Source: Colwellia sp. M166
GTDB taxonomy: Bacteria > Pseudomonadota > Gammaproteobacteria > Enterobacterales > Alteromonadaceae
NCBI RefSeq assembly: GCF_024585285.1
Contig: NZ_CP040755.1
Location: 682,001-746,000, forward strand
Length of the DNA stretch: 64,000 nt
Direction: 5' to 3'
In this document: positions 29,429 through 41,397 of the stretch, piece by piece
How positions within the stretch are numbered: position 1 is the stretch's first letter
Layout: the number at the start of each line of letters is the position of its first letter
Translations under genes and position numbers: made by a program
Notes under the pieces: model-generated
Database searches by the model: none
Seen by the model: the letters and a program-made list of their open reading frames with translations, nothing else
What the model was told of the DNA's origin: nothing

Positions 29429-29684
29429 TTAACCCCAGTTCGGGTTAAGCTACTTTACTCAACCATACTATTTAAGCGCCTATCAGCGTTATTTTACGCC
29501 CAATAGCTCGCTATTGCTTGGTAAAACTTCCTTCTATGTAAAGTAAATATGCCTTTGCTTTCATCTATGTACCAAAAAATATCTAAAGCGACCAGGGAAA
29601 TAGGATATAACTACCCTAAAAAAAAGATAAAAAATGCGTATCTATATAAGTGACACGCATTCTCGTCTAAATCAGACTAATACT
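29429..29684. other. Intergenic region between MITE B and the ComEA-like gene
   Basis: No gene. Contains a palindrome CAATAGCTCGCTATTG near 29501 and, at its right end, the terminator of the ComEA-like gene. Confidence 0.4.
29627..29661 (-). terminator. Rho-independent terminator of the ComEA-like gene
   Basis: Minus strand: AATGCGT (29661-29655), 15-nt loop, ACGCATT (29639-29633), continuing into a six-T tract. Lies 23 bp after the stop codon. Confidence 0.75.
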
Positions 29685-29987
29685 TTATAATTTTATCCTT
29701 GCTTTATTTTTATCCAACACTCTCTGGCCTATACCTTTAACATTCAGTAAATCATCAATAGCATTAAACTCACCATGTAACTCACGATAGGCAACAATTG
29801 CTTTGGCTCGCTTTTTTCCAATACCTTTCAATAAAACCAAAGTATCAATATCAGCTTTATTAATATCTACAACTTGTACTTCTTGAGTGGAAATCGTCTC
29901 TGACGCACCATTAATGTCGGTAGCTCGAAGTGGCAATGATATTACGGTAATTAAGATGATGAGAAAATAATAGATGTGCTTTTTCAT
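29685..29987 (-). CDS. ComEA-like helix-hairpin-helix DNA-binding protein
   Basis: 100 residues. Signal peptide or membrane anchor (about 1-22, ending LRAT) followed by a tandem helix-hairpin-helix unit: VDINKADIDTLVLLKGIGKK and FNAIDDLLNVKGIGQRVLDK. This is the small soluble ComEA type of proteobacteria, a periplasmic DNA-binding protein that in competent species pulls in transforming DNA. Other competence genes are not nearby. Single-gene unit with its own terminator. Confidence 0.9.
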   Translation of the reverse strand: MKKHIYYFLIILITVISLPLRATDINGASETISTQEVQVVDINKADIDTLVLLKGIGKKRAKAIVAYRELHGEFNAIDDLLNVKGIGQRVLDKNKARIKL

Positions 29988-30113
29988 TGTATTCTCCTTC
30001 TAATAGTTAATATCCATATAAGCAAATTATCATAGATAATAATTCGCTTTATTAGGTTTAGAAGTCTTAAGGTAATTTGTCAAATAGCCGATATAAAAAT
30101 AGTCGTTGATGGG

Positions 30114-30815
30114 CTAAAGCTGGCTAATTGATAAGTTGATTGCTTGTAATACCGTATGCGGATTTTCCGTTTTGGTGATCGGACGACCAATCACTAAATA
30201 ATCAACACCAACAGCTAGCGCTTGTTCAGGCGTCATAATCCGCTTTTGATCATCGGCATTAGCACCTGCTGGTCGTATGCCAGGAGTAACAAGCTTAAAT
30301 TCTTGCCCTAGCAATTGCTTTAATGATTCAGCCTCCATTGCAGAACAAACCACACCATCTAAACCCGCTTTTTTAGTTAAGATAGCTAAATGTTGTACTT
30401 GCTCTGCTGGTGAGCGCGTGATGCCTATGCCGGCAAGATCTTCCTCACTCATACTGGTTAACACCGTAACAGCAATCAATAGTGGTGCTTTATCGCCATA
30501 AGGCAATAATGCTTCTTTAGCTTTTTCCATCATTTTAAGGCCACCAGAGGCGTGAACATTCACCATCCAAACACCTAAATCGGCAGCCGCGGCAACCGCT
30601 TTTGCAACGGTATTAGGAATATCATGAAATTTTAAATCAAGAAAAACGTCGAAGCCTCGGTTAACAAGTTCTCTGACAAATTCAGGCCCAAAGTGAGTAA
30701 ACATTTCTTTGCCCACTTTCAACCGACAATCACTCGGTTGTATCTTATCTACAAAAGACAATGCCTCATCTTTATTATCAAAATCTAAGGCTACGACAAC
30801 TTTTGCATCTATCAT
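30114..30815 (-). CDS. pyrF: Orotidine 5'-phosphate decarboxylase
   Basis: 233 residues, last step of UMP synthesis. The catalytic D-x-K-x-x-D array is at Asp60, Lys62 and Asp65 ([13 protein letters not shown]). [11 protein letters not shown] near the N-terminus, PGIRPAG and the phosphate-binding [10 protein letters not shown] near the C-terminus complete the family pattern. Last gene of the rpsA-ihfB-lapA-lapB-pyrF block, the same order as in enterobacteria, 104 bp after lapB. Confidence 0.96.
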   Translation of the reverse strand: MIDAKVVVALDFDNKDEALSFVDKIQPSDCRLKVGKEMFTHFGPEFVRELVNRGFDVFLDLKFHDIPNTVAKAVAAAADLGVWMVNVHASGGLKMMEKAKEALLPYGDKAPLLIAVTVLTSMSEEDLAGIGITRSPAEQVQHLAILTKKAGLDGVVCSAMEAESLKQLLGQEFKLVTPGIRPAGANADDQKRIMTPEQALAVGVDYLVIGRPITKTENPHTVLQAINLSISQL

Positions 30816-30919
30816 GCTATTTTCCTCAATAGGTAACTATTTTTACGATAACTCTTACGCCTTGGCATTAGTACTGTTCAACTAATGATTATCTAAGGCC
30901 ATTTTTATAAAGTATGGGA

Positions 30920-32089
30920 TTATTCACCATCTAAACCACGTACAGGTTTTAGTTGCTCCCAATCATGACATGATGGGCATGACCAATAATGGGTACTGGA
31001 ATTAAAACCGCAAGTTCTGCAACTATAACGATGTTTAACATTTAAATAAGCGGATACCAACTCACGAATAACCTCAAGATTTTCTGAGGTATTGACAGAT
31101 TCATTGCCTGTCATTTGCATTTTGACAAAATGCTTAAAACCACGAATAGTAGGACGACGCTTTAATGCTGATAAAATAAATTTTTTCGCCGAATTAACGC
31201 CTTTAACATGTTCGATATGAGTTAAATACTTTATAAGCGCAGATGTACTACCGGTTTCTTCGTAAACCTTTTTAATAAATAGAAAAAAATCATCTTCTGC
31301 ATCAAGTGCTTGATAACAAAGATACATTTTTTCAATTACATCAGGAAAAAACTCTTTATCTTGTTCATAAATAGCTTTATAACATTGGCAAGCTTCATTA
31401 TACTGTTGATGATTTTCATAAATCTGTGCCATCAACCAATTCGCTCGAGAAGAGTTGGGATCATGGCTCAAGGCATTATCAAGCAGCTCAATAACTTCAA
31501 TAAACTGATCTTTTTCTAAGGCTAAAGTCGCCAACTCACAATAAAAATTCGCTAAAGCATGTAACAGTTTGCTATCACGAGTTTTCGAAATTGCTTTTTT
31601 AAGTGCAATGCCTTGCTGCCAATCTTTAGTCGATTGATAAATCTGCATTAGGGAAGTTAAAGATTTCAAACCATAGTTTTTTGATTTTAGCAGCTTATGA
31701 AACATCGATTCAGCACGATCATATAGCCCTGCACTGAGAAAATCTTTCGCAAGTTCAAACACCGCTTGTTGTTTAGCACTGTTGGGTAAATGCTTTTGAT
31801 GCACTAAATGCTCATGTACTTTTAATGCTCTATCGAGCTCGCCGCGACGCCTAAACAAATTGGCCATGGCAAAGTGAGCTTCAACGGTATCATCTTCAAC
31901 TTTTAAGGCTTCAAGTAGATAATCAATGGCTTTATCTTGTTGATTAGAAAATAAGTAATTTAAGCCTGTAGAATATTTAATCGAGAGTTCTTGTTGAGCA
32001 CTATGATCGTTTTGCTTAACGCTATTACGCCCCATAAACCAGCCATATCCCATAGCTACAGGTAGCAATAAAAATAATAACCCTAGCAT
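30920..32089 (-). CDS. lapB: Lipopolysaccharide assembly protein B (YciM)
   Basis: 389 residues. N-terminal membrane helix (about 2-17), a series of tetratricopeptide repeats (about 40-330), and a C-terminal rubredoxin-like zinc ribbon CRTCGFNSSTHYWSCPSC. In Escherichia coli this inner-membrane protein controls LpxC turnover with FtsH and so sets lipopolysaccharide synthesis. Starts one base after the small LapA gene ends. Not related to the adhesin exporter that shares the name LapB. Confidence 0.95.
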   Translation of the reverse strand: MLGLLFLLLPVAMGYGWFMGRNSVKQNDHSAQQELSIKYSTGLNYLFSNQQDKAIDYLLEALKVEDDTVEAHFAMANLFRRRGELDRALKVHEHLVHQKHLPNSAKQQAVFELAKDFLSAGLYDRAESMFHKLLKSKNYGLKSLTSLMQIYQSTKDWQQGIALKKAISKTRDSKLLHALANFYCELATLALEKDQFIEVIELLDNALSHDPNSSRANWLMAQIYENHQQYNEACQCYKAIYEQDKEFFPDVIEKMYLCYQALDAEDDFFLFIKKVYEETGSTSALIKYLTHIEHVKGVNSAKKFILSALKRRPTIRGFKHFVKMQMTGNESVNTSENLEVIRELVSAYLNVKHRYSCRTCGFNSSTHYWSCPSCHDWEQLKPVRGLDGE

Positions 32090-32090
32090 A

Positions 32091-32342
32091 CTAAGACTTC
32101 TTCCCTATAGGTAGCTCAGTGTTTTTCTTTGGCTTTATCATTCGCAATAATTTCCAAAATAGAGCAAACAATAATCCGAGCACAAAACCTATCGTGGTAA
32201 ATAAGCTTACTGCAGCAGCGACTGAAAGATTCGTTTTAGCAATTAAATAATTTAAGGTCAGTACTTGGTCATTCTGACTGCCAAAAATAAAGGCAATGGC
32301 TAACAAAAGAAGAAAAAGGATAACGGTGATATATAGGCGCAT
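32091..32342 (-). CDS. lapA: Lipopolysaccharide assembly protein A (YciS), small membrane protein
   Basis: 83 residues with two transmembrane helices (about 3-22 and 41-66) and a basic C-terminus (KPKKNTELPIGKKS), typical of the LapA/YciS domain family. Acts with LapB in lipopolysaccharide assembly. Lies directly before lapB. Just upstream is the ihfB terminator, so the pair probably depends on read-through or its own promoter. Confidence 0.9.
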   Translation of the reverse strand: MRLYITVILFLLLLAIAFIFGSQNDQVLTLNYLIAKTNLSVAAAVSLFTTIGFVLGLLFALFWKLLRMIKPKKNTELPIGKKS

Positions 32343-32363
32343 GATAGTTTGTCCAAAACAACA

Positions 32364-32392
32364 TAAAAAAAAGGCATGCTGATAGCATGCCG
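32364..32392 (-). terminator. Rho-independent terminator after ihfB
   Basis: Minus strand: GGCATGC (32391-32385), loop of five, GCATGCC (32379-32373), then a run of T. It ends about 20 bp before the lapA start codon. Confidence 0.88.
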
Positions 32393-32412
32393 TTTATTCA
32401 TCAATTCTGCAA

Positions 32413-32700
32413 TTACGCGATTGAAAGATTTACTCTTTCACGTAATTCTTTACCAGGTTTAAAATGTGGAACATATTTACCGTCAAGGTCTACAGACTCG
32501 CCAGTTTTTGGGTTCCGTCCCACGCGAGGAGCACGATAATGCAACGAAAAGCTGCCAAAACCTCTAATTTCGATACGTTCACCTTTTGACAAAGTGTGCG
32601 CCATCATTTCAAGAATTTCTTTAATAGCTTGTTCTACATCTTTCGCAGCTAAATGATTTAATTTTTCTGCTAATCTTTCAATGAGTTCTGATTTGGTCAT
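32413..32700 (-). CDS. ihfB: Integration host factor beta subunit
   Basis: 95 residues from the ATG at 32700, chosen because GGAGG lies five bases before it and because the family begins [10 protein letters not shown]. An in-frame upstream ATG at 32718 has no such site. The DNA-bending arm with its Pro-containing tip is seen as [15 protein letters not shown]. With the alpha subunit (encoded elsewhere) it bends DNA at promoters and recombination sites. Between rpsA and lapA as in most gammaproteobacteria. Confidence 0.96.
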   Translation of the reverse strand: MTKSELIERLAEKLNHLAAKDVEQAIKEILEMMAHTLSKGERIEIRGFGSFSLHYRAPRVGRNPKTGESVDLDGKYVPHFKPGKELRERVNLSIA

Positions 32701-32747
32701 TTGACCTCCAGTGTTCACTATAGCTTCGCGCCATCGGATTTAAACAA

Positions 32748-32779
32748 TAAGAAGAACTACTTTAAAGCAGCTCTTCTTC
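32748..32779 (-). terminator. Possible terminator or processing hairpin after rpsA
   Basis: Long hairpin AAGAAGAGCTGCTTT / AAAGTAGTTCTTCTT, including G-T pairs, on the minus strand between rpsA and ihfB. It is followed by ATTGTTTAAAT, a weak U-tract. It may give partial termination or act in RNA processing. Confidence 0.5.
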
Positions 32780-32797
32780 GCTTGGTATTGCTAGGAA

Positions 32798-34465
32798 TTA
32801 AAGTTTAGCGTTTTTAAACGCTTCAGCCATTGCACTTAGACCAGAAGTATCTTCTGGAGCTTGGTTCAATGTATCCATAGCTTCACGCTCGTCTGCTTGA
32901 TCTTTAGCTTTGATTGATAAGCTGATAGTGCGGTTCTTACGATCAACACCAACAAACTTAGTTTCAACGCTGTCATCAACAGATAATTCAGTCGTCGCAT
33001 CTTCGATACGCTCACGTGAAATATCAGCAACACGAAGGTAACCTTCAACGCCTTCAGCTAATTCAATTTTAGCGCCTTTAGCGTCTACTTCAATAACCTT
33101 ACCTGTAACAATAGCACCTTTTTTGTTATCTGCAAGATATTGATTAAACGGATCATCTTCAGTTTGTTTAACACCTAAAGAGATACGCTCGCGCTCTGGG
33201 TCAACTTGAAGTACCACAGCTGAGATTTCATCACCTTTCTTATATTCACGAACAGCTTCTTCACCGCCAGCCCATGAGATATCAGATAAGTGAACAAGAC
33301 CATCAATGCCGCCGTCAAGACCAATAAAGATACCAAAGTCAGTGATTGACTTGATCTTACCTGATACTTTATCACCTTTGTTGAAGTTTTTAGCAAACTC
33401 TTCCCAAGGGTTCGGGATACATTGTTTAAGGCCAAGAGAAATACGACGACGTTCTTCGTCAATTTCAAGTACCATAACTTCAACCGTATCACCTAAGTTA
33501 ACAACTTTAGATGGGTGGATGTTTTTGTTAGTCCAATCCATTTCAGAAACGTGAACTAAACCTTCAACGCCTTCTTGGATCTCAACGAAACAACCGTAGT
33601 CTGTTAAGTTAGTTACGCGACCTGTAAGCTTAGCGCCTTCAGGGTAACGTTTAGCGATAGCAACCCATGGATCTTCGCCTAACTGCTTCATACCTAGAGA
33701 TACACGAGTACGCTCACGATCGAATTTCAATACTTTAACTTGAATTTCATCACCAACATTTACGATTTCGCTTGGGTGCTTAACACGTTTCCAAGCCATA
33801 TCTGTGATGTGAAGTAGGCCATCAATGCCGCCTAAGTCTACGAATGCACCGTAGTCAGTAAGGTTCTTAACGATACCTTTAACTTCAATGCCTTCAGCAA
33901 GAGAAGCAAGAAGTTCATCACGTTCAACACTGCTTTCTGATTCGATAACAGCACGACGAGATACAACAACGTTATTACGCTTTTGATCAAGCTTAATAAC
34001 TTTAAATTCTAAATCTTTACCTTCAAGGTGAGTAGTGTCACGAATAGGACGTACATCTACTAATGAACCAGGTAAGAAAGCACGGATGTTGCTAACTTCA
34101 ACTGTGAAACCACCTTTAACTTTACCGTTGATAACACCGATAATAGTTTCTTTTTCTTCATATGCTTTTTCAAGCACTTGCCAAGCTTCATGGCGTTTTG
34201 CGTCATCACGAGAAAGAATAGTCTCACCGAAACCATCATCTGTAGCTTTTAGTGATACATCAACTTCATCACCTACAGAAACTTCAACTTCACCAGTAAG
34301 ACTTTTAAATTGGTCAATTGAAATAACAGATTCAGATTTTAAGCCAGCGTCAACTAAAACGTTGTCTTTAGTAATGGCTACTACAGTCCCTTTAATGATT
34401 GAACCAGGGCGTGTTTCGATTGTTTTTAAACTTTCTTCAAAAAGTTGTGCAAAATTTTCAGTCAT
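32798..34465 (-). CDS. rpsA: Small ribosomal subunit protein S1
   Basis: 555 residues, full length, with six S1 RNA-binding domains. Repeated signatures include [45 protein letters not shown] and [24 protein letters not shown]1 brings mRNA to the 30S subunit and helps unfold structured leaders. Placed after cmk and before ihfB, the standard order in gammaproteobacteria. Confidence 0.98.
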   Translation of the reverse strand: MTENFAQLFEESLKTIETRPGSIIKGTVVAITKDNVLVDAGLKSESVISIDQFKSLTGEVEVSVGDEVDVSLKATDDGFGETILSRDDAKRHEAWQVLEKAYEEKETIIGVINGKVKGGFTVEVSNIRAFLPGSLVDVRPIRDTTHLEGKDLEFKVIKLDQKRNNVVVSRRAVIESESSVERDELLASLAEGIEVKGIVKNLTDYGAFVDLGGIDGLLHITDMAWKRVKHPSEIVNVGDEIQVKVLKFDRERTRVSLGMKQLGEDPWVAIAKRYPEGAKLTGRVTNLTDYGCFVEIQEGVEGLVHVSEMDWTNKNIHPSKVVNLGDTVEVMVLEIDEERRRISLGLKQCIPNPWEEFAKNFNKGDKVSGKIKSITDFGIFIGLDGGIDGLVHLSDISWAGGEEAVREYKKGDEISAVVLQVDPERERISLGVKQTEDDPFNQYLADNKKGAIVTGKVIEVDAKGAKIELAEGVEGYLRVADISRERIEDATTELSVDDSVETKFVGVDRKNRTISLSIKAKDQADEREAMDTLNQAPEDTSGLSAMAEAFKNAKL

Positions 34466-34576
34466 AATTTGTCTATGAACTCAGAGTTAATCCAATCAAC
34501 ATACATGTCTCATGGGGTTGTTAATAAGACCTAACGCATCCTTACCTTAGGTTATTTTGAAGCATTATTACTTCGT

Positions 34577-35257
34577 TTACATTAATTTATCATTACTAAA
34601 TGACAAGATTTTACTAACCACTTCATCAATAGAAAGTTTAGTAGAATCAATAATTAATGCTCCTTCTGCAGGAACAAGCGGCGCCACCTTACGGTTTTGA
34701 TCTCGCTCATCTCTTTGACGTATGTCATCCAAAAGGCGCCCGATTTTAACATCAAAGCCTTTTGCATTCAACTGATTAAATCTTCTTTGTGCCCTTTCTT
34801 CAGCACTGGCCGTTAAGAATACTTTTACTGGCGCTTGTGTAAAAACTACTGTGCCCATATCACGACCATCGGCAACTAATCCAGGGGCAACTTTAAAAGC
34901 ACGTTGACGCCTTAACAGCGCTTCTCGAACACGAGGAAATGCGGCAACCTTGGATGCTAAAGCACCAATTTCTTCAGTACGAATTGCATTCGAAACATCT
35001 TCGCCTTCTAAAATAACTTTACCTTCTCCTTCACTACAAATTTGAAACTGTACATCTAAATGCGCAGCTACGGGTAATAAAGAGTCCTCATCATCAACAC
35101 TGATATGATGATGCTGTGCGGCAACCGCTAGCACACGATAAATTGCACCACTGTCTAATAAGTGCCAACCTAATTGTTCAGCGACAATACGCGCAACCGT
35201 TCCTTTACCTGCCCCACTGGGCCCATCAATAGTAATGACTGGTATGCTTTCCTGCAT
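34577..35257 (-). CDS. cmk: Cytidylate kinase
   Basis: 226 residues. P-loop [15 protein letters not shown] at the N-terminus, [10 protein letters not shown] (nucleotide-binding) in the middle and a C-terminal [11 protein letters not shown]. Phosphorylates CMP and dCMP. Follows aroA by 85 bp and precedes rpsA. Confidence 0.97.
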   Translation of the reverse strand: MQESIPVITIDGPSGAGKGTVARIVAEQLGWHLLDSGAIYRVLAVAAQHHHISVDDEDSLLPVAAHLDVQFQICSEGEGKVILEGEDVSNAIRTEEIGALASKVAAFPRVREALLRRQRAFKVAPGLVADGRDMGTVVFTQAPVKVFLTASAEERAQRRFNQLNAKGFDVKIGRLLDDIRQRDERDQNRKVAPLVPAEGALIIDSTKLSIDEVVSKILSFSNDKLM

Positions 35258-35342
35258 ATATTTATCTCCTAAAGTCGAAAATCGGCGGCATTATACGGGA
35301 TTTATCATACAAAATCGCCTAAAAAAGTTATTCTCTGACACT

Positions 35343-36623
35343 TTAAAAAGAGACTTGGGATAACTTATCAAAATAATCGGGAAATGTTTTAGCCGTACAC
35401 TTGGGATCATTAATGGTTACCGGCGTATCACTTAATGCCACTAGCGAAAAACACATAGCAACACGGTGATCATTATAAGTATCAATATTGGCATGCTGTA
35501 ACGTCACTGGTGGTGTTATAGTAATGTAATCTTCGCCCTCGATAACTGTCGCGCCAACTTTTCTTAACTCTGTGGCCATTGCCGTTAAACGATCGGTTTC
35601 TTTTACTCGCCAATTATAAATATTTCGAATTGTTGTTGTGCCTTTGGCAAACAGTGCTGTTGTTGCTATCGTCATTGCTGCATCAGGTATATGGTTCATA
35701 TCCATATCCACAGCAATAAGAGGCTTGCCAATAACAGTTATCGACTCATCATGCCAAATGACTTCTGCACCCATTTTTTCAAGTACATCAGCGAAATACT
35801 TATCACCTTGAACACTGAGCTTACCCACGCCGTGGACTGTGATCTCTCCACCCTTTATAGCGCCAGCCGCTAAGAAATAGGAAGCCGATGACGCATCACC
35901 TTCAACCATATATTTTTCAATCGCTTGATAAGATTGATTACCTTTGACTGTAAAAGATTGGTAGTCGTTGTTTTGCACTGTTACGCCAAATCTAGCCATA
36001 ATATCGAGGGTAATATCAATATACGGTTTAGAGACTAACTCACCGTTGATTTCAATATGGGTATTGGTTTTAAGTAATGGAGATACCATCAAAATAGCGG
36101 TTAAAAACTGACTTGAAATCGAACCATCAATTTTTACTGTACTTCCAGCTAACTCTCGACCGTTAATTTTTATCGGTGGATAATCTTTGTTTTCCATGTA
36201 TTCAATATCGGCATTAAGCTGAGTTAACGCATCGACTAAATGACCAATAGGTCGTTCTTTCATTCTGGGCTCACCAGTTAAAATAAATTCGCCTTCACTA
36301 GCAGCAAGTGCTGCACATAATGGACGCATAGCTGTACCTGCATTGCCAAGATATAACTCTAAAATTTCATTAGCACTAAAAAAGCCGTTATTACCAATGA
36401 CTGTGCACTCTGTGCCACAGTCACTTAAGCTATATTGAACACCCAATGTTTTTAATGCCGTCAGCATATAGTTGATATCGTCACTGACTAACAAATTGGT
36501 AATTTTAGTTTCGCCATTAGCAAGCGCGGCTATCAGTAATGCACGATTAGATAAACTCTTTGAGCCTGGCAAAAATACTTCACCATGTATTTTGCCAATG
36601 GGCTGTAAGGTTAGTTGCTCCAT
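35343..36623 (-). CDS. aroA: 3-phosphoshikimate 1-carboxyvinyltransferase (EPSP synthase)
   Basis: 426 residues from the ATG at 36623, preceded by AGGAG. The frame extends to a TTG at 36644 inside serC, which I reject. Sixth step of the shikimate pathway. Motifs: [33 protein letters not shown] (glyphosate-site Gly present), [10 protein letters not shown] and a catalytic Asp in [10 protein letters not shown]. Begins one base after the serC stop, so coupled to it, as in most gammaproteobacteria. Confidence 0.97.
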   Translation of the reverse strand: MEQLTLQPIGKIHGEVFLPGSKSLSNRALLIAALANGETKITNLLVSDDINYMLTALKTLGVQYSLSDCGTECTVIGNNGFFSANEILELYLGNAGTAMRPLCAALAASEGEFILTGEPRMKERPIGHLVDALTQLNADIEYMENKDYPPIKINGRELAGSTVKIDGSISSQFLTAILMVSPLLKTNTHIEINGELVSKPYIDITLDIMARFGVTVQNNDYQSFTVKGNQSYQAIEKYMVEGDASSASYFLAAGAIKGGEITVHGVGKLSVQGDKYFADVLEKMGAEVIWHDESITVIGKPLIAVDMDMNHIPDAAMTIATTALFAKGTTTIRNIYNWRVKETDRLTAMATELRKVGATVIEGEDYITITPPVTLQHANIDTYNDHRVAMCFSLVALSDTPVTINDPKCTAKTFPDYFDKLSQVSF

Positions 36624-36624
36624 A

Positions 36625-37710
36625 TTACTTAACTCCTGCTGCAAATTTTTTCATAAAATCAATTAACGCCTCTACACCCTCTATAGGCATCGCGTTATAA
36701 ATACTTGCCCGCATACCGCCAACCATTCGGTGGCCTTTCAGCGCCGATAATCCTTGTTCTTGTGCTTGCACTAAAAACTCATTAGATAAGTCATCATCAA
36801 CTAGCCAAAAAGGCACATTCATTAAACTTCTATTTTCAGGAGTAATTGAGTTGCTATAAAATTCACTTTCATCAATATATTGATAAAGTAATTGTGCTTT
36901 TTGTGCATTAATTTCAGCAATAGCACTAACACCGCCTTTAGCGAGTAACCATTCAAATACAAGCCCCGCTAAATACCATGCATAAGTCGGTGGCGTGTTA
37001 TACATAGAACCATTTTTCGCTAATACTTGGTAATTCATGATTGAAGGTGTATCGATATGAGCGTTGCCCAGTAAATCTTCACGAACAATCACTAAGGTTA
37101 AGCCTGAAGGACCAATGTTTTTTTGCGCACCAGCATAAATGAGCCCAAATTTACTGACATCAAATTCACGCGATAAAATAGTCGATGACATATCAGCAAT
37201 AAGCGGAATATCTCCGGTGTTTGGTACATCAAAAATCTCAATGCCATCAACGGTTTCATTCGGGCAATAGTGCACATAAGCTGCATCCTGACTAATTGGC
37301 CATTCACTGCTTGGTCTTACACGTTGAACATCATCGACATTATCCATGACATTAATCACGTTGATATCACCATAATGGCTGGCTTCTTCTGCGGCAGATT
37401 TAGACCAAGCCCCAGTAACAATATAATCAGCTTTTTTAGACGTACCTAATAAATTCAATGCCACGGCCGAAAATTGACCACGGCCACCGCCATGACAAAA
37501 CAATACTTTATAATTTTCAGGTATCGCCATTAGCTTACGTAAATCAGCTTCGGCTTTTTCCGCAACAGCAATAAACTCTTTACTTCGATGACTGAGTTCC
37601 ATTACAGAGCTACCGGTCCTAGCAAAGTTTAAAAACTCACTTTGCGCTTTTTTCATGACATCTACAGGTAACATCGCAGGACCTGCGCAAAAATTGTAAA
37701 CACTAGACAT
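36625..37710 (-). CDS. serC: Phosphoserine aminotransferase
   Basis: 361 residues, starting [15 protein letters not shown] as in the family. The pyridoxal-phosphate lysine is in [14 protein letters not shown]. Catalyses the 3-phosphohydroxypyruvate to phosphoserine step and the matching step in pyridoxine synthesis. First of the serC-aroA pair. Confidence 0.97.
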   Translation of the reverse strand: MSSVYNFCAGPAMLPVDVMKKAQSEFLNFARTGSSVMELSHRSKEFIAVAEKAEADLRKLMAIPENYKVLFCHGGGRGQFSAVALNLLGTSKKADYIVTGAWSKSAAEEASHYGDINVINVMDNVDDVQRVRPSSEWPISQDAAYVHYCPNETVDGIEIFDVPNTGDIPLIADMSSTILSREFDVSKFGLIYAGAQKNIGPSGLTLVIVREDLLGNAHIDTPSIMNYQVLAKNGSMYNTPPTYAWYLAGLVFEWLLAKGGVSAIAEINAQKAQLLYQYIDESEFYSNSITPENRSLMNVPFWLVDDDLSNEFLVQAQEQGLSALKGHRMVGGMRASIYNAMPIEGVEALIDFMKKFAAGVK

Positions 37711-37970
37711 TAAACACTACACCCTTCTCTAAGTAATTTGCTTTGTTTATTTGACTCAATGAAAGCCAAACTAACCACTGAATTTTTCGCTAATAGCACA
37801 CCGCCATAAAATGACTTTTATTATTATATGTTAACTTTTAAACCCTTAACGCATTGCTTACACAGCATACATTATTGGTTTCTGGCATCAATTCTTAATT
37901 AAACTTTGATATAACTATTTTATGTTAATTAAATCAACAAATTTGCCCAGTTAAGTAAAATTTACCCATA

Positions 37971-37996
37971 AAAAAAGGCGGTAAATACCGCCTTTT
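37971..37996 (-). terminator. Rho-independent terminator of gyrA
   Basis: Minus strand: GGCGGT (37992-37987), loop of four, ACCGCC (37982-37977), flanked by A and T runs with seven T at the end. Confidence 0.9.
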
Positions 37997-38011
37997 CTAT
38001 GTTAACAACGG

Positions 38012-40744
38012 TTACTCTGGAGTATCGTCATTATTGAGTGCTGAGTCTTGGTTCTCACCCTCAATCTTTGCTTCCGGTGTATCAACTGTTTCCCCTTCGA
38101 CTGATTGAGCTGAAAGTTCTTCACCCTCTTCAGTTGTGTCGAAGACTTCAACTTCTTCTATTTCGTCGATACGTTGTAAGGCAACAACATGTTCCCCTTC
38201 AATCGTACGAATAATACGAACACCTTGGGTATTACGACCAATAACACTAACTTCATCAACACGGGTACGAACTAGCGTACCGTTATCAGTGATCAGCATG
38301 ATCTCATCTTGCTCTTCAACTTGTACAGCGCCAACAACAGGACCATTACGCTCACTAACTTTAATTGAAACAACCCCTTTAGTAGCACGACTCTTAGCCG
38401 GATACTCATCAAGTGCCGTACGCTTACCAAAGCCATTTTCAGTGATAGTCATGATCGGACCATCGTTTTTAGGCACTATCAATGATACTACTTTTTGATC
38501 GCCTTCTAACTTGATACCACGTACACCTGTACCGGTACGACCGATAGGTTTTAATGCCCATTGTTGTTCACCAGTTTCGGGATCAACTTTTATTTCACCC
38601 GTTTCACTATCACGTTTTTTCTCGTTAAAACGGACGACTTTACCGGCATCAGAGAACAACATAATGTCATTATCGCCATTCGTAATATCAACACCAATTA
38701 AGGTATCGTCATCACGTAAGTTCAAGGCAATAATACCGTTTGCACGTTGATTTTTATAAGCGGTTAACGCTGTTTTCTTCACAGTACCAGAGGCTGTTGC
38801 CATAATAATGAATTTATCTTCTTCATATTCACGTACAGGTAAAATTGCCGTAATACGTTCACCTTCTTCAAGCGGTAAAATATTAACAATTGGACGACCA
38901 CGCGCAGTACGACTGGCTAATGGTAATTGGAATACTTTCAACCAATAAAGTTTACCGCGGTCTGAGAAACATAAAATGGTATCGTGGGTATTAGCAATAA
39001 GTAAACGCTCAATGAAATCTTCTTCTTTCATCTTAGTTGCGGCTTTACCTTTACCACCACGTCGTTGTGCTTGGTAATCACTTAATATCTGATACTTAAC
39101 ATAACCTTCATGTGAAAGTGTTACTACGACATCTTCTTCAGTGATCAAATCTTCCATTGATAAATCATGTGAAGCATTAGTAATTTCAGTACGACGCTCA
39201 TCACCAAATTCATCACGAATCGCTTCAAGCTCTTCACGAATCACTTCCATTAAACGTGCAGGTGTCGCTAAAATATGAAGTAATTCAGCAATAACTTCTA
39301 ATAATGCTTTGTATTCACTTAAGATTTTTTCGTGTTCTAGACCCGTTAACTTATGTAAACGTAAATCTAGAATAGCTTGTGCTTGTGGTGGTGTTAAGAA
39401 ATATTGTCCATCACGAATACCAAACTCTTCTTCTACCCATTCAGGGCGAGCAGCATCGTCACCAGCAGCAGCTAGCATGTCAGACACAAGACCTAAGTCC
39501 CAGCCTCTTGCTAGTAATTGCTCTTTTGCTTCACTTGGCGTTGGTGAGTTCTTAATTAACGCAATAATTGGGTCAATATTAGAAAGTGCAATCGACAAAC
39601 CTTCAAGTAAATGTGCGCGTTCACGTGCTTTACGTAATTCAAAGATGGTTCTGCGTGTTACAACTTCACGGCGATGCAATATAAAGGCATCAAGCATTTC
39701 ACGTAAGCTGAATAATTTAGGTTGGCCGTTAGTTAATGCCACCATATTCAAACCAAACGAAACTTGCATTTGCGTCAGCTTATACAAGTTATTTAAAATA
39801 ACCTCGCCTACTTCGCCACGTTTCACTTCAATTACCATACGCATGCCGTCTTTATCAGACTCATCACGTAAGGCAGAAATGCCTTCTAAGCGTTTTTCTT
39901 TTACCAAGTCAGCCATTTTTTCAATCAAACGGGCTTTGTTAACTTGATAAGGCAATTCGAACACAACAATGGTTTCTTTACCCGATTTTTCATCGACTTC
40001 AATTCTAGCGCGCGCACGAATTTTAATTTTACCACGACCGGTAAGATAAGCTTCTTGTATACCTGCACGACCACTGATAATACCAGCCGTTGGGAAATCA
40101 GGTCCTGGAATTAACTCTAAAAGCTCTTCAAAGCTTATATCGCCATTCTCTATTACCGCTAAACAGCCATTAATAACCTCTGTTAAGTTATGTGGCGGAA
40201 TGTTTGTCGCCATACCAACGGCAATACCAGAAGTACCATTAACCAATAGGTTAGGAATACGTGTTGGCATAACTGCTGGTATCATTTCCGTACCGTCGTA
40301 GTTAGGCACGTAATCAACAGTTTCTTTATCTAAGTCGGCTAAAATTGAATGAGCGATTTTCGACATTCTAATTTCGGTATAACGCATTGCTGCTGCTGAA
40401 TCACCATCAACAGAACCAAAGTTACCTTGACCATCAACCAGCATATAGCGTAATGAGAAATCTTGGGCCATACGTACAATGGTATCGTACACAGCCGTAT
40501 CACCATGCGGGTGATACTTACCGATAACATCACCAACAACACGTGCTGACTTTTTATACGGCTTGTTAAAGTCGTTACCTAAAACATTCATCGCAAAAAG
40601 AACGCGACGATGCACTGGTTTTAATCCATCACGCACATCTGGTAGTGCACGACCTACGATAACGCTCATTGCGTAATCTAAATAGGAGCTTTTTAGCTCA
40701 TCCTCAATATTGACAGGAGCAATATTATTCGCCAAATCGGTCAT
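38012..40744 (-). CDS. gyrA: DNA gyrase subunit A
   Basis: 910 residues, somewhat longer than the 875 of Escherichia coli because of an acidic C-terminal tail. The catalytic Tyr is Tyr122 in AAMRYTEIR. The quinolone-pocket residues are Thr83 and Asp87 (GDTAVYD); Thr83 is also the wild-type residue in some pseudomonads, so it is not evidence of resistance. The C-terminal beta-pinwheel carries the GyrA box QRRGGKG. Single gene with its own terminator, divergent from ubiG. Confidence 0.98.
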   Translation of the reverse strand: MTDLANNIAPVNIEDELKSSYLDYAMSVIVGRALPDVRDGLKPVHRRVLFAMNVLGNDFNKPYKKSARVVGDVIGKYHPHGDTAVYDTIVRMAQDFSLRYMLVDGQGNFGSVDGDSAAAMRYTEIRMSKIAHSILADLDKETVDYVPNYDGTEMIPAVMPTRIPNLLVNGTSGIAVGMATNIPPHNLTEVINGCLAVIENGDISFEELLELIPGPDFPTAGIISGRAGIQEAYLTGRGKIKIRARARIEVDEKSGKETIVVFELPYQVNKARLIEKMADLVKEKRLEGISALRDESDKDGMRMVIEVKRGEVGEVILNNLYKLTQMQVSFGLNMVALTNGQPKLFSLREMLDAFILHRREVVTRRTIFELRKARERAHLLEGLSIALSNIDPIIALIKNSPTPSEAKEQLLARGWDLGLVSDMLAAAGDDAARPEWVEEEFGIRDGQYFLTPPQAQAILDLRLHKLTGLEHEKILSEYKALLEVIAELLHILATPARLMEVIREELEAIRDEFGDERRTEITNASHDLSMEDLITEEDVVVTLSHEGYVKYQILSDYQAQRRGGKGKAATKMKEEDFIERLLIANTHDTILCFSDRGKLYWLKVFQLPLASRTARGRPIVNILPLEEGERITAILPVREYEEDKFIIMATASGTVKKTALTAYKNQRANGIIALNLRDDDTLIGVDITNGDNDIMLFSDAGKVVRFNEKKRDSETGEIKVDPETGEQQWALKPIGRTGTGVRGIKLEGDQKVVSLIVPKNDGPIMTITENGFGKRTALDEYPAKSRATKGVVSIKVSERNGPVVGAVQVEEQDEIMLITDNGTLVRTRVDEVSVIGRNTQGVRIIRTIEGEHVVALQRIDEIEEVEVFDTTEEGEELSAQSVEGETVDTPEAKIEGENQDSALNNDDTPE

Positions 40745-41397
40745 AAATTGATGGTATCCCTTAACGTAAATCTAATTCAGAAAATTTCGAAATTATTATT
40801 TTTAATTAACACGGCATACTAGCATAAATATTTCTCATGCCCTACCGCTTTATTTTGCTTAATTCTGCCGTTAAAACACTAAAGTTTCAAGTAAATGCTA
40901 GATATTCGCTATATTGCCAATACCAATCTGATTTCAAAGATTTTTTTCATCAATTATTAGCTTAAAAATGACTTTTATTCTCGCCATTGTTCGCATTTTA
41001 GGCACATATCATGCTCAAGCGTATATTTTATCGTCATTGCCCCTTTAACACCGACATTAATATACTGATGGGAAGGGTATTCATCTACTTAACTTGAATT
41101 TGGGATAAGCATTATTTTATAAAAATTAATTACAATTCAAAACAGTGAGTTAAATTTATACTTTGATCATTCTTCTTAGTTCGCGCGTCAATTGTAAGTG
41201 AATTAAGTGTAAAAATTAGGAGAAACAGCTGCTAGAGAAGCATTTATTATCCCGAACTCAGGTTACTTATAAATATACAATGGATAAAAACAATATCATT
41301 TTAACTTTATTTAAGCTGAATCAATTTTCACGCTAGGCTTGCCGTAATTATTGGTTTAGAATCGCCAATATCGACAAGACAAATAATAGTAGTAGCC
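40745..41397. other. Divergent intergenic region between gyrA and ubiG
   Basis: 653 bp, AT-rich, no reading frame I would support. Must hold both divergent promoters; no strong box stands out. A TACCAA at 40921 resembles a MITE end but has no partner. Confidence 0.4.

Noticed and set aside
36624..36644. Longer aroA start inside serC
   Set aside because: It would use TTG and overlap serC by about 20 bp; the ATG at 36623 has AGGAG and fits the family N-terminus.
40484..40513. GyrA Thr83 as a quinolone-resistance change
   Set aside because: Thr at this place is wild-type in several gammaproteobacteria; sequence alone gives no reason to call resistance.
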